NCBI GenBank assembly: GCA_965197555.1
Contig: OZ240213.1
Coordinates: 2,108,001-2,172,000, forward strand
Direction: 5' to 3'
Source of the DNA: G965197555 sp965197555
GTDB lineage: Bacteria > Chloroflexota > Dehalococcoidia > Lucifugimonadales > UBA3495
DNA length: 64,000 nucleotides
Position 1 is the stretch's first letter. Each line of letters starts with the position of its first letter. The notes below the pieces were generated by a model, which saw only the letters and a program-made list of their open reading frames with translations, had not been told where the DNA came from and did not search any database. Shown piece after piece: positions 1 to 9,258 of this stretch. The translations under genes and the position numbers were made by a program.

Positions 1-2321
1 ACCCGTGATGGGAGCACCACCGGTGAAATTGGGAGCGGTCCAGGACAGTTCAACCCTGGGTGCGGTGTCGGACACAACGGTTGTAAGGCCGGTGGGAGAG
101 TCGGGGAGCGGGTCCCCAGACCCGGATGTGCAGAAGGGCAGTGGGCCGTCGGTGACTGCCACGTCTTCCAATTCGGCAGGTATGCACCCGGTCAGCCGGT
201 TCCCAAAGAGGACCAGGCTTTTCAGATTGACCAGGCTGCCCAGTTCCGCCGGTATCGGCCCGCTCAGGTAGTTGTCATAGAGGGTCAGCGATTTCAGGTA
301 GGTCAGCCTGGCCATTTCCGCCGGTATTGTCCCGCTCAACCGGTTGTCACCGAGGTCCAGCGATTTCAGGTAGATCAGGCTGCCCAGTGCTGCGGGGATC
401 GGCCCGCTCAATAGGTTGAAGCTTAAGAAGCGCAAGTTCTTCAGGTAGGTCAGGCTGCCCAGTTGCTCCGGTATCTTCCCGGTCAACCGCTGGTCCTGGT
501 CATAGAAATTCAGAGAAGTAACGCGCGGCGGTGTGCCGGTCGTCCTAACGCCCTCCCAGAGGTCAATCGCCAAATCTGCCGACCAGTTCAGCGCTGCGGT
601 CCCCGCCAGCGTATCCCGCGCCGCCAGCAGCGCGGTGCAGTCCGCCACCAGCCCCGGGTTGGCGGCGGCATCGGTTACCGCTCCACCGGTGGCGCAATCG
701 CCCAGCGGCGGCGGGGTTGTCGTTGGCGTTCCGGGATCTGGGCAGAACTCCAGAGAGAGGCCGTCCAGGCCTTTTACGATTCGCAACCCATGCGGTATGC
801 ATCCGGTCAACTGGTTCCCGGAGAGTTCCAACCACCTCAGATTGGCCAGGCTGCCCAGTTCCGCCGGTATCGTCCCGCTGAGCTGGTTGTCGGAGAGGAA
901 CAGCCATTCCAGTTCGGCCAGGCTGCCCAGTTCCGCCGGTATCGTCCCGCTCAACCGGTTGTCAGCTAGGTCCAGTCCTTCCAGGTTGGTCAGGCTGCCC
1001 AGTTCCGCCGGTATCGGCTCGCTGAGCTGGTTCCCGGAGAGGCCTAGTCCTCGCAGATTGGTCAGGCTGCCCAGCCAAGACGGTATCGTCCCGCTGAGCT
1101 GGTTGTCGGAGAGGAACAGCCATTCCAGTTCGGCCAGGCTGCCCAGTTCCGCCGGTATCGGCTCGCTGAGCTGGTTCCCGGAGAGGCCTAGCCCTCGCAG
1201 ATTGGTCAGGCTGCCCAGCCAAGACGGTATCGGCCCGCTGAGCTGGTTGTCGGAGAGGAACAGCCATTCCAGTTCGGCCAGGCTGCCCAGTTCCGCCGGT
1301 ATCGGCCCGCTGAGCTGGTTGTCGGAGAGGAACAGCCATTCCAGTTCGGCCAGGCTGCCCAGTTCCGCCGGTATCGGTCCGCTGAGCTGGTTCCCGGAGA
1401 GCTCCAGCGAGGAGAGGTTGGTCAGGCTGCCCAGCCAAGACGGTATCGTCCCGCTGAGCTGGTTGTCGGAGAGGAACAGCCATTCCAGTTCGGCCAGGCT
1501 GCCCAGTTCCGCCGGTATCGGCCCGCTGAGCTGGTTCCCGGAGAGCTCCAGCGAGGAGAGGTTGGTCAGGCTGCCCAGTTCCGCCGGTATCGGCCCGCTG
1601 AGCTGGTTCCCGGAGAGCCAAAGCGAATGCAGGTCGGTGAGGCTGCCCAGTTCCGCCGGTATCGGCCCGGTCAGGTAGTTGGCAGAGAGGTCCAGTGATT
1701 GCAGGTGGCCAGGCTGCCCAGCTCCGCCGGTATCGGCCCCCTCAGGTAGTTGTCAGAGAGGTCCAGGTTGGCCAGGCTGCCCAGCTCCGCCGGTATCGGC
1801 CCCCTCAGGTAGTTGTCAGAGAGGTCCAGCCGCCATTGCAGGTTGGCCAGGCCGCCCAGTTCCGCCGGTATCGGCCCGGTCAGGTAGTTGTCAGAGAGGT
1901 CCAGTGATTGCAGGTTGGCCAGGCTGCCCAGCTCCGCCGGTATCGGCCCCCTCAGGTAGTTGTCAGCGAGGTCCAGCGATTGCAGGTTGGTCAGGCCGCC
2001 CAGCTCCGCCGGTATCGTCCCGGTCAACCGCTGGCCATAGAATTCCAGAGAAGTAACGCGCTGTGGTGAGCCACTCAATCCAACCCCATCCCAGCGGTCA
2101 ATCGCCAGGTCCGCCGACCAGTTCAGCGTTGCGTCTCCCTGCAGCGTGTCCCGCGCCGCCAGCAGCGCATCGCAGTCGGCCAGCAGCCCCCGGTTGTCGG
2201 CCGCATCGGTCACCGCGCTCCCGGCTTCGCATTCCTGCGACTGGGCCGATGCGACGGACGCGATGCCCGCCAGCAGGATGATGACCAGAAGCAGGGGTAT
2301 TGCCTTGATGAACCTGACCAT
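1..2321 (-). CDS. Secreted leucine-rich-repeat protein, partial, one frame break
   Basis: Begins at 2321 with GGAGG eight bases upstream and a Sec signal peptide (MVRFIKAIPLLLVIILLAG, then AQS cleavage region). A Cys-flanked capping segment (ALLAARDTLQGDATLNWSAD) precedes many 24-residue plant-type LRRs with the GPIPAELGSL core. The reading frame slips near 1705, where GCAGGTGGCC stands in place of the GCAGGTTGGCC of the neighbouring repeat; one missing base restores one frame from 2321 to position 1. A second copy of the cap (near 540-700) starts a second LRR block, and the last residues (LSWTAPNFTGGAPITG) resemble a fibronectin-III strand, so the protein continues beyond the window. Likely an extracellular binding or adhesion protein; the ligand is unknown. 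Confidence 0.8.
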
Positions 2322-2352
2322 TTAGCGCCTCCACTTTTACCGGCGGTGCAGC

Positions 2353-2458
2353 TAAGAATCCTCTGAACAAGCAGGGAACGACGGCGATCCTCTGCTGGGA
2401 TCGTGCTTGACTAAGGCGTGGCCTGGGGCAATCCAACAGCTTATTCAGAGGTTTCCTA
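2353..2458. repeat. MITE-like element with 20-bp inverted ends
   Basis: Positions 2353-2372 and 2439-2458 are imperfect inverted repeats matching at 17 of 20 bases; the shared core is CCTCTGAA. They enclose about 66 bases with no ORF. This is the layout of a miniature non-autonomous transposable element or a solo pair of IS ends. It lies just upstream of the LRR start, so it may supply or alter that promoter. The rest of 2322-2646 shows no gene. Confidence 0.5.
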
Positions 2459-2788
2459 ACTACCTCCCCACCGGAGGTTGGGTAAGTTTCGAGACAGTGT
2501 GACATAGAATGCTGTGTAAAGTCAGTCGAATGCCTGCCACTTAGCACCCCGATTTCCTACCAATTACCAGCCAATGTTTGCTGTGTAATTTTTCGCAAAG
2601 CTGATACGCTCATTTCGGAGGCCCGGTGGGCCGGGAGATCGCAGGCTGTCCGTACCTGGACGGAGTGTAAAAGGCGGAGCTAAAGTGGACCACCTGGACG
2701 GATTGACTGCCTGACTTGTGGCGGTTGAAAAATGGACCGTCCGCCGCCATCCATAGGTTTGAAGTCGTGCTTATGGGTGGTGGGATGG

Positions 2789-4288
2789 ATGTACCAGGTG
2801 GACGTGTATCTGCGGGTCCGACGGGCGGCGATGGTGGATGGGATGAGCATCCGGGAGGTCTCCCGGGTGTTCGGCCTGCACCGGGACACGGTGCGCAAGA
2901 TGCTGGCCTACTCAGCGCCGCCGGGCTACCGGCGACAGACTCCGCCCCGGCGTCCCAAGCTGGAGCCCTTCACCGGCGTCATCGACCAAATCCTGGTAGA
3001 CGACCTCAGGCGTCCCAGGAAGCAGCGCCACACAGCCCAGCGGATCTTCCAACGGCTCAAGGACGAGCATGGGTTCGCCGGCCAGTACACCATGGTCAAG
3101 GACTACGTAAGGGAGCATCGCCGCCGGTCGCAGGAGATGTTCGTCCCTCTGTCCCATCAGCTGGGCCACGCCCAGTGCGACTTCGGCGAGTCCCTGGTGA
3201 TCATCGGCGGGGTGGAACAGAAAGCCCACTGCTTCGTCATCGACCTGCCCTACAGCGACGGCTGCTTCGTCAAGGCCTACCCGGTGGAGACCACCGAGGC
3301 CTTTCTCGACGGCCACGTCTCGGCGCTCGCATTCCTGGGCGGGGTGCCCCAGAGCATTCTCTACGACAATACCAAGCTGGCCGTGGCGAAGATCCTGGGA
3401 GACGGCCGGCGTCAACGCAGCCGGGCCTTCACCGAGCTCCAGTCCCACTACCTGTCCGAGGACCGGTTCGGCCGTCTCGGCAAGAGCAATGACAAAGGCA
3501 AGGTCGAGGGCTTGGTGGGCTACGTGCGCCGCAACTTTCTGGTGCCGGTCCCGTCCTTCGAGAGCTTCGATGCGCTCAATGCCTACCTGGAGAGGCGTTG
3601 CCTGGAAAGAATGGACGCCCAGCTCAGGGGACATACGGAGACCATCGGCCAGCGTATGGAGCGGGACCTGGAGGCCCTGTTGCCTCTGCCGGAGGTACCC
3701 TATGACGCCTGCGAGAAACAGGCAGGCCGGGTGAACTCTTTGTCGTTGGTCCGGTACCGGACCAACGACTACTCGGTGCCGGTGGCCTATGGATACCGGG
3801 CCGTGCTGGTAAGGGGATACGTGGACCAGGTGGTGATCAGCTGCGGCTCGGAGGTCGTCGCCCGGCACCCACGCTCCTACCAGCGGGACGACTTCGTGTT
3901 CGACCCCATCCACTACCTGCCGCTATTGGAGCGGAAACCGGGAGCCCTGGACCAGGCCGCACCATTGCAGGGATGGGACCTGCCCGAGGAGTTTGGCACC
4001 TTGCGCAGGTTGCTGGAGTCTCGGATGCGAAGGCGGGGTAAGCGGGAGTTCGTGCAGGTGCTCAGGCTGCTGGAGACCTTCTCCCAGCAGGAAGTGCAGG
4101 CAGCGGTAAAGGACGCCCTCCGGCTGGGAGCCATCAGCTTCGACGCGGTGAAGCACCTGGTGCTGTGCCGGCTAGAGGGACGGCCGCCCCGGCTGGATCT
4201 GGAGCTCTATCCCTACCTGCCCCGGGTCCGGGTGAGCACCACGTCTGCAGGGGACTATATGACTCTCCTCACAGGGAGGGAGGCATGA
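2789..4288 (+). CDS. istA: IS21 transposase IstA
   Basis: DDE transposase of 499 aa that cuts and joins the IS21 ends with IstB. An N-terminal HTH (MSIREVSRVFGLHRDTVRKM) is followed by an rve-type integrase core. The candidate catalytic acids are the D in HAQCDFGES, the D in ILYDNTK and the E in KGKVEGLVGY. I chose ATG 2789 because the family N-terminus begins there (MYQVDVYLRVRRA); an in-frame ATG at 2732 adds 19 non-family residues. The stop overlaps the istB start by ATGA, implying coupled translation. Length and motifs are intact. Confidence 0.92.
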   Translation: MYQVDVYLRVRRAAMVDGMSIREVSRVFGLHRDTVRKMLAYSAPPGYRRQTPPRRPKLEPFTGVIDQILVDDLRRPRKQRHTAQRIFQRLKDEHGFAGQYTMVKDYVREHRRRSQEMFVPLSHQLGHAQCDFGESLVIIGGVEQKAHCFVIDLPYSDGCFVKAYPVETTEAFLDGHVSALAFLGGVPQSILYDNTKLAVAKILGDGRRQRSRAFTELQSHYLSEDRFGRLGKSNDKGKVEGLVGYVRRNFLVPVPSFESFDALNAYLERRCLERMDAQLRGHTETIGQRMERDLEALLPLPEVPYDACEKQAGRVNSLSLVRYRTNDYSVPVAYGYRAVLVRGYVDQVVISCGSEVVARHPRSYQRDDFVFDPIHYLPLLERKPGALDQAAPLQGWDLPEEFGTLRRLLESRMRRRGKREFVQVLRLLETFSQQEVQAAVKDALRLGAISFDAVKHLVLCRLEGRPPRLDLELYPYLPRVRVSTTSAGDYMTLLTGREA

Positions 4289-5067
4289 ACGACCGGTCAA
4301 CTCTGCTATTGGAGCATCATCTGAAGGAGCTGAAGCTGCCCAGCTTCCTCCGGGAATACGGGAAGATGGCCGCGCAGTGCGCCGCCGAGAATGTGGACCA
4401 TCCCCAATACCTGCTCCGTCTGGCCGAGCTGGAACTCATCGACCGCCACCAGCGCATGGTGCAGCGGCGGATACGGGCGGCCCGATTCCCTGCCGTCAAA
4501 AGCCTGGACACCCTCGACTTTCCAGCTATCCCATCTCTGAACAAGGCACTGGTGATGGAACTGGCCCGGTGTGAATACATCCAGCGCCGGGAGAACGTCA
4601 TCGCCGTCGGCAACAGCGGCACCGGCAAAACCCACGTGGCCCTGGGGCTGGGACTGGCCTCCTGCCAGAGGGGCATGTCGGTGGGTTTCACCACCGCCGC
4701 AGCCCTGGTGCACGAGATGATGGAGGCCAGGGACGAGAGGCGTCTGCTGAATCTACAGAGACAACTTTCCCGGCTCAACCTGCTGATCATCGACGAGTTG
4801 GGCTTCGTGCCCCTGTCCAGAACCGGCGCGGAACTGCTCTTCGAGGTCTTCAGCCAGCGCTACGAGCGGGGCTCGATCATGGTCACCACCAATCTCCCCT
4901 TCGACGAATGGACCGAGGTCTTCGGGTCGGAGAGGCTCACCGGGGCCCTGCTGGACCGCCTCACCCACCACGTCCACATCCTGGAAATGAACGGCGAGAG
5001 CTACCGCCTCCGGCGCAGCCGGGAAACCACCGCCTGCCAAGCCCCAGAGGACACGGACGACGGGTAG
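4285..5067 (+). CDS. istB: IS21 helper ATPase IstB
   Basis: AAA+ ATPase of 260 aa (DnaC-like) that selects the target and stimulates IstA. The Walker A motif GNSGTGKTH is at residues 109-117 and Walker B LLIIDELG at about 166-173; an arginine-rich C-terminal region follows. The start ATG overlaps the istA stop. It appears complete. Confidence 0.92.
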   Translation: MNDRSTLLLEHHLKELKLPSFLREYGKMAAQCAAENVDHPQYLLRLAELELIDRHQRMVQRRIRAARFPAVKSLDTLDFPAIPSLNKALVMELARCEYIQRRENVIAVGNSGTGKTHVALGLGLASCQRGMSVGFTTAAALVHEMMEARDERRLLNLQRQLSRLNLLIIDELGFVPLSRTGAELLFEVFSQRYERGSIMVTTNLPFDEWTEVFGSERLTGALLDRLTHHVHILEMNGESYRLRRSRETTACQAPEDTDDG

Positions 5068-5254
5068 GTCGCACCAGAAACCGTCCTCCCCCTGCCCTGT
5101 GTACTACGCACCTGTCTGTGTCACGTTCCTCCTCAACAGCCGTCACGGACATTTATGCTAGCCAGTTGGCGAGGACGTTTTCGCTGAACGTCAACAACCT
5201 GGATGGCACACTTTTGCTCCGCCCTGATGGCCCAACATCCCGCCGCCCTTGACA

Positions 5255-5422
5255 ATTCCTCCCTTTGTCCTTCTTCGAAGATTGCCGGTATCGGTCCCGG
5301 ATCGTTGCCACAAGTTCCTGCTTCGCCATCTTGCTGACGCCTCCCCCCATGTGGCCGCCTCCCGAGTTTTCGGTAACATTTTAGTTGAGGCAACCACTCT
5401 CGTAGAGTAATGATTTGGGTGA
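5255..5422 (-). pseudogene. Transposase N-terminal scrap between two IS21 copies
   Basis: On the minus strand from 5329 the sequence reads MAKQELVATIRDRYRQSSKK, which resembles the N-terminus of ISNCY-type (integrase-catalytic-subunit) transposases. The reading ends about 25 codons in, where the IS21 right end (5254) begins. Upstream DNA to about 5422 would be the promoter and end of that older IS. Family assignment is by eye from about 25 residues. Confidence 0.5.
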
Positions 5423-6652
5423 GGCAATGCGCTGGAGGAGCGGCACCCCGGCCGCTTCAGCGCCTCGCAGCTGCGCACCCTGCAACGGCGATTACAGGAC
5501 TGGCGGGCCATTCACGGGCCGGAGCAGGAGGGCTACTTCCCCCAGGAGCATCCGCCGGGCCGAGAAGCCCAGATCGACTTCACCTACTGCAACTCCCTGG
5601 GAGTAACCATCGGCGGCCGGACCTACCGGCACCTGCTGTTCCAGCTCGTGCTGAGCCACTCGGGGTGGCGCTACGCCGAGGTGGTTGCCGGGGAGACCTT
5701 CCTGGCCCTGAAGCAGGGACTGCAGAACGCTCTCTGGGAACTGGGCGGCGCGCCGCAGGTGGTCCGTTCCGACAACACCTCGGCCCTGACCCACGAGATG
5801 AAGCGCAGCCGCGGCCGGGCCCTGAACGACGCCTACGCGGAACTACTGGACCACTACGGCCTGCGCTCCACCCTGATCAATGCCGGGGAATCCCACGAAA
5901 ACGGCGTCGCCGAGCAGGCCCACTACCGGCTGAAGGACGCCTTGGACCAGGCCCTCATGCTGCGGGGCAGCCGGAACTTCGACACCGCCGGAGAATACGC
6001 CGGCTTCGTCAGGAGAGTGGTTGACCGTCGCAACCGGCTGGTAAAGGAAAAGCTGGAGCAGGAACGAATTCATCTACAGCTCCTGCCGCCAGCTCCGGTG
6101 CCGGAATACGTCAACTACCGGGCCCGGGTGCGCAAGTGGAGCACCATCCAGGCAGCTGGCCGCACCTACACCGTGCCCTCCCGCCTCATCGGGAAGGAGG
6201 TACAGGTCCGGCTGTACGCCGGGCACCTGGAAGTGTACTACAAGGATCACCTGGTGGAACGGATGGAGCGGGTAAAGGGCGAGCGGGAGGCCCGGGTCGA
6301 CTACCGCCACATCATCGGCTCCCTGGTGCGCAAGCCCGGGGCTTTCGCCCGCTACCGGTTCCGGGAGCAGATGTTTCCCACCATGACCTTCCGGCTTTCC
6401 TACGACGCCCTCAAGAGGTGGCGAGGCGAGCGGGCCGACGTGGAGTACGTGCGCATCCTGCACCTGGCGGCGACCACCATGGAGTCCACGGTGGACAGCG
6501 CGCTGGCCCTGCTGCCGGAGGCCGGTGAGCCCTTTGACTACGCCTCCGTCAGGGAACTGGCCAACCCAACGCCGCCTCGGGCGCCGGTGCTGAGCCTGCC
6601 CGGAATGCCGGACCTGAGGGTCTACGACTCCCTGCTGGCGGGGGTGGCCTGA
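5423..6652 (+). pseudogene. istA: IS21 istA, N-terminus missing
   Basis: The coding frame opens at about 5423 without a plausible start, at residues corresponding to the middle of IstA (ALEERHPGRFSASQLRTLQR). It continues through the integrase core: D in AQIDFTY, D in VVRSDNTS and E in ESHENGVAEQ. Roughly the first 120-140 residues, including the HTH, are absent. An internal ATG at 5648 lies after the first catalytic aspartate, so any product from it would be inactive. Confidence 0.85.
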
Positions 6653-7428
6653 TGATCGACACCGTGGCGATAAACGACCGGATCGGGGAGCTGTGCCATC
6701 AATTCCAGCTGCCCACCATGGGGGCGGAGTCGGTGAACCGCTTCACCGCCGCTGGCCACGGCGACGCCCTGCCCACCCTCCTGGAGGTGCTGGAGCAGGA
6801 GGCCGAGGATAGAAGGCAGCGGCGGGTCAACAGACTCCGCAAGGAGTCCAGGCTGCCCGCTGGCAAGACTTGGGAGACCTTCGAGCATGACCGGGTGCCC
6901 CTGCGCTTGAGACAGCAATTGGGCGAACTGGCCGACGGTAACTTCATAGGTCGCGGCGTCAACGTCCTGGCCTTCGGACTGCCGGGCACCGGCAAGACAC
7001 ACGCACTGTGCGCCGTGGGCCACCGGCTGGTGGAGTCGGGCAGGTCGGTCCTCTTCGCCCCGGCCTACCGGCTGGTACAGGACCTCTTGGCGGCCAAGCG
7101 GGATCTGGCGCTGCCGCGTCAACTACGCCGGCTCGACAACTACGACTTCCTCCTGCTGGACGACCTGGGCTACCTCCCCCAGGGTGCCGAGGAGTCCAAG
7201 GTGCTCTTCACCCTCATCCCCGAGCGCTACGAACGCCGGTCCTTGGGCATCACGTCCAACCTGGTCTTCTCCCAGTGGGAGCACATCTTCGCCAACCCCA
7301 TGGCCACCGCAGCCGCCATCGACCGGGTGGTTCACCACTCGGTCATCCTGGAATTCGACGTCCCCAGCTACCGCACGGGAGTGGCCCAACGACGGGGTCA
7401 GGAACAGGAGGCGAACCGGCAAGAATAA
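6652..7428 (+). CDS. istB: IS21 helper ATPase IstB (second copy)
   Basis: 258-aa AAA+ helper ATPase. Walker A GLPGTGKTH is at 109-117 and Walker B FLLLDDLGYLP ends near 176. The ATG overlaps the istA stop by one base (TGATG). The gene is intact but its partner istA is headless, so it is probably functionally orphaned. Confidence 0.9.
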   Translation: MIDTVAINDRIGELCHQFQLPTMGAESVNRFTAAGHGDALPTLLEVLEQEAEDRRQRRVNRLRKESRLPAGKTWETFEHDRVPLRLRQQLGELADGNFIGRGVNVLAFGLPGTGKTHALCAVGHRLVESGRSVLFAPAYRLVQDLLAAKRDLALPRQLRRLDNYDFLLLDDLGYLPQGAEESKVLFTLIPERYERRSLGITSNLVFSQWEHIFANPMATAAAIDRVVHHSVILEFDVPSYRTGVAQRRGQEQEANRQE

Positions 7429-7483
7429 TCGACGCAACCGGCAAGAGTAGTTGACGCTGAACACTGGTGCCTCTGACCGGCCT

Positions 7484-7912
7484 TCAGTCCAACACCATCG
7501 GCGCCTGGAGCCGAACAAACTCCTCCGGAACCCCGAAGTAGTCCGCCACCTCCAAAGAGCAGGTGAAACCCTCCCCTATTGCCTCCCGGTCGTCGGTGAG
7601 CAGGGCGTGGGCGAAGTCCTGGGCCTCCCGCTCGTACTTGCCGCCCAGCAGGGTGTTCTTGTAGACCCACAACTGGTTGCCCTCGTGCATCATCTTGTGT
7701 CCCAGGGCGTGGGCGATGTACCAGCGGCTCTCCTCCGGCCCTAGGCGGTCGGCGATGCAGATGTACCCGTCCACCTCGATCTCCCTCTACTTCACCAGCG
7801 GCAGCCGCTTCACCGGATACCCCATGATGTCGGCCACGGCCTCCGCGTCCACGCGGCCCGTCAGCCCCAGCTTACGCCGCAGGGCCGCGCCCCTTTTCTC
7901 GGCCCGGGTCAT
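7484..7912 (-). pseudogene. ImmA/IrrE-like metallopeptidase with in-frame TAG
   Basis: Reads from ATG 7912 (ATGA overlap with the upstream Xre regulator stop) and ends at 7484. Codon 42 is TAG (7789-7787); without it the protein is about 142 aa. The family site appears as AHALGHKMMHEG, so the normal HExxH glutamate is Ala. ImmA-type proteases cleave an adjacent Xre repressor to induce mobile elements, and the gene order here is exactly that pairing. With both a stop and an altered catalytic residue it is probably inactive. A GTG at 7774 could restart translation to give a 96-aa C-terminal piece containing the zinc site. Confidence 0.7.
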
Positions 7913-8277
7913 CCTCCAGCCTCCGTCCTCCTCCGCCGCTCCTGGCGGACGAAGTTGACGAAGTTCTGGATGGTCTCGATGTCCTCCAACGGCAAGCCCT
8001 CGACCGCATCGTAGAAGGACACGCTGGCCTCCTTGAGCAGCTCGGCTTCCAGGACGTCCCGTCCTAATATCCAGGCGGTGCTGACCCCGCAGCGGTAGGC
8101 CAGTTCCTCCAGGTGTTCATGCTTCGGCTTGACCCGGCCCGCCTCCCAGGACCAGACGGTCTGAGAAGTAACCCCCACCTGCCCGGCCAGTTCCTTCTGA
8201 GTCAGCCCCAGCTTGGTGCGGGCCTCCCGGATGCGGTCCCCGATGTTCTTCCACTGGTACTCCTTGGCTTCAGGCAT
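7909..8277 (-). CDS. Xre/Cro-CI family repressor
   Basis: 122 aa. An HTH_3 domain occupies about residues 10-65 (RIREARTKLGLTQKELAGQV, then TSQTVWSWEAGRVKP), followed by a short C-terminal helical region. It is divergent from the HTH genes starting at 8433, across a promoter region containing a 25-bp palindrome, and translationally coupled to the ImmA-like gene. By analogy with phage and ICE switches it is the likely repressor of the element. Its own promoter could be AAGACA-17-TATATT on the minus strand. Confidence 0.85.
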   Translation of the reverse strand: MPEAKEYQWKNIGDRIREARTKLGLTQKELAGQVGVTSQTVWSWEAGRVKPKHEHLEELAYRCGVSTAWILGRDVLEAELLKEASVSFYDAVEGLPLEDIETIQNFVNFVRQERRRRTEAGG

Positions 8278-8348
8278 GAGGGCCGTCCCTCCCGGTGTGC
8301 ACAGATGCTAATTTTGTGAACAATATAGTACATAAGTTCGCTTTTGTC

Positions 8349-8406
8349 TTGACCTCTCTCTGGTAGCTTCCTACAATCACCCTAAACACACTCTAAGTGT
8401 GTTTAG
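8349..8406 (+). promoter_or_regulatory. Promoter with 25-bp palindromic operator
   Basis: TTGACC at 8349-8354, a 17-base spacer and TACAAT at 8372-8377 form a strong sigma-70 type promoter directed at the three HTH genes. The predicted transcription start falls in a perfect inverted repeat, arms 8382-8392 (CTAAACACACT) and 8396-8406, with a 3-base spacer. A repressor bound here would block initiation. The divergent Xre protein is the obvious candidate, which is inference. Confidence 0.7.
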
Positions 8407-8432
8407 ACTATACCAGGACCGCTAGTGAAGCA

Positions 8433-8678
8433 ATGGCACGCCGGAAGCACCCCGTGATACGGCTCAGGTCCCAGGTGCTCTGGGACTGCCTGGCCCGGAT
8501 GAAGCGAACCCAGAACTGGCTGGCCGACCAGTTGGGCATCAGCCGCAGTCACCTGTCCATGCTGGTCAACCACGGCCGCGCCCCATCGGGCAGGTTGCGC
8601 ATCCGAATGCAGCGGTTCCTGGGCGTGGAGGATTTCAATGAGTTGTTCTACTTCGAGTACCCCGGCGACGGGGAGTAG
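8433..8678 (+). CDS. Small HTH DNA-binding protein
   Basis: 81 aa from ATG 8433. I preferred this to GTG 8397 because 8397 lies inside the palindromic operator, near the predicted transcript start. It has one HTH (QNWLADQLGISRSHLSMLVN, about residues 29-48). It is the first of three small HTH genes read from the operator-covered promoter; probably an early regulator or excision-control protein of the integrated element. Confidence 0.75.
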   Translation: MARRKHPVIRLRSQVLWDCLARMKRTQNWLADQLGISRSHLSMLVNHGRAPSGRLRIRMQRFLGVEDFNELFYFEYPGDGE

Positions 8679-8991
8679 CCCGTCGCCTGTCCTCTACCGG
8701 GGCGGGCCGCAACTGGTCATCGCCGGGCGCCCCTTTCTCTACGGCTCCGGCGTGTTGCCCGAGAACTTTGTTGAGCGGTTGGAACGCCTCAAGCACGCCA
8801 CCGACCTCACCTGGAACGGTTTCGCCGATGCCATCGGCGCGGACCGCAAGCAGGTGCTCCGCTGGAAGGAGGACGGCACCGAACCCTGCGGCGGGGCCAT
8901 GCTCTCCATCGTGCGGCTGGCCGGTGTCGTGCCCTGTGGCCTGGACATCATCATGGGCAACGGGTTCCTGGCGTCCCTGTGGAGGCCATAG
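8638..8991 (+). CDS. HTH domain protein, second of three
   Basis: Up to 117 aa. The HTH is LTWNGFADAIGADRKQVLRW with a C-terminal GLDIIMGNGFL. The start is uncertain: ATG 8638 overlaps the previous gene by 41 bases, and GTG 8752 would give a shorter protein that retains the HTH. Probably translated by coupling to the first HTH gene. Confidence 0.7.
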   Translation: MSCSTSSTPATGSSPSPVLYRGGPQLVIAGRPFLYGSGVLPENFVERLERLKHATDLTWNGFADAIGADRKQVLRWKEDGTEPCGGAMLSIVRLAGVVPCGLDIIMGNGFLASLWRP

Positions 8992-8994
8992 TCA

Positions 8995-9258
8995 ATGCCT
9001 CGCCAGAAGATGCAGCACAGACGCGGATTCTACGAGTTCCCCGACGACTTCCCCGAGTGCCTGAGACGATTCAAGGAGGCCAGCGGGCTGTCCTGGAGCG
9101 AGCTGGCCCGCCGCCTTGGGACCAGCCCACTGACCATCCGGCGCTGGCTCCACGGCGTCCAACCCACCTCCCACTACCTGCTGGCCCTCCAGGACCTGGC
9201 CGACGAGCTGGGCTTGGCCCACCTGCTCCCCAGGGCCAGGGCGCTGCACCGCGAGTAG
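8995..9258 (+). CDS. HTH domain protein, third of three
   Basis: 87 aa from ATG 8995, four bases after the previous stop. The HTH region is SWSELARRLGTSPLTIRRWL. Similar in size and fold to its two upstream neighbours but not close in sequence. Likely function: regulation of the recombinase or excision of the element. Confidence 0.75.
   Translation: MPRQKMQHRRGFYEFPDDFPECLRRFKEASGLSWSELARRLGTSPLTIRRWLHGVQPTSHYLLALQDLADELGLAHLLPRARALHRE

Larger units (their letters stand above)
2647..5254 (+). mobile_element. IS21-family insertion sequence, apparently complete
   Basis: Carries istA and istB with an ATGA overlap. The ends are inferred from TGTC at 2647 and its inverted counterpart GACA ending at 5254. 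Inside both ends, 26-30 bases in, lies a related segment (GGCGGAGC followed by an AAAGTG block; 2672-2706 on +, 5190-5226 on -), the usual multiple terminal repeats of IS21 elements. I see no target-site duplication. Its right end interrupts a fragment of another transposase gene, so it is the younger insertion there. Confidence 0.75.
5423..7461 (+). mobile_element. Second IS21-family element, 5'-truncated
   Basis: Contains a headless istA and an intact istB, different in sequence from the first IS21 copy. The right end carries two related direct copies of CGGCAAGA(A/G)TA(A/G)T(C/T)GACGC after the istB stop and probably ends at TGAACA near 7461. The left end has been replaced by the older transposase scrap, so this copy cannot move by itself. 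Confidence 0.65.

Noticed and set aside
533..1678. Long + strand frame over the LRR repeats (Ser/Leu/Pro-rich repeats)
   Set aside because: It is the antisense image of the LRR array; the minus strand gives proper LRR consensus and a signal peptide.
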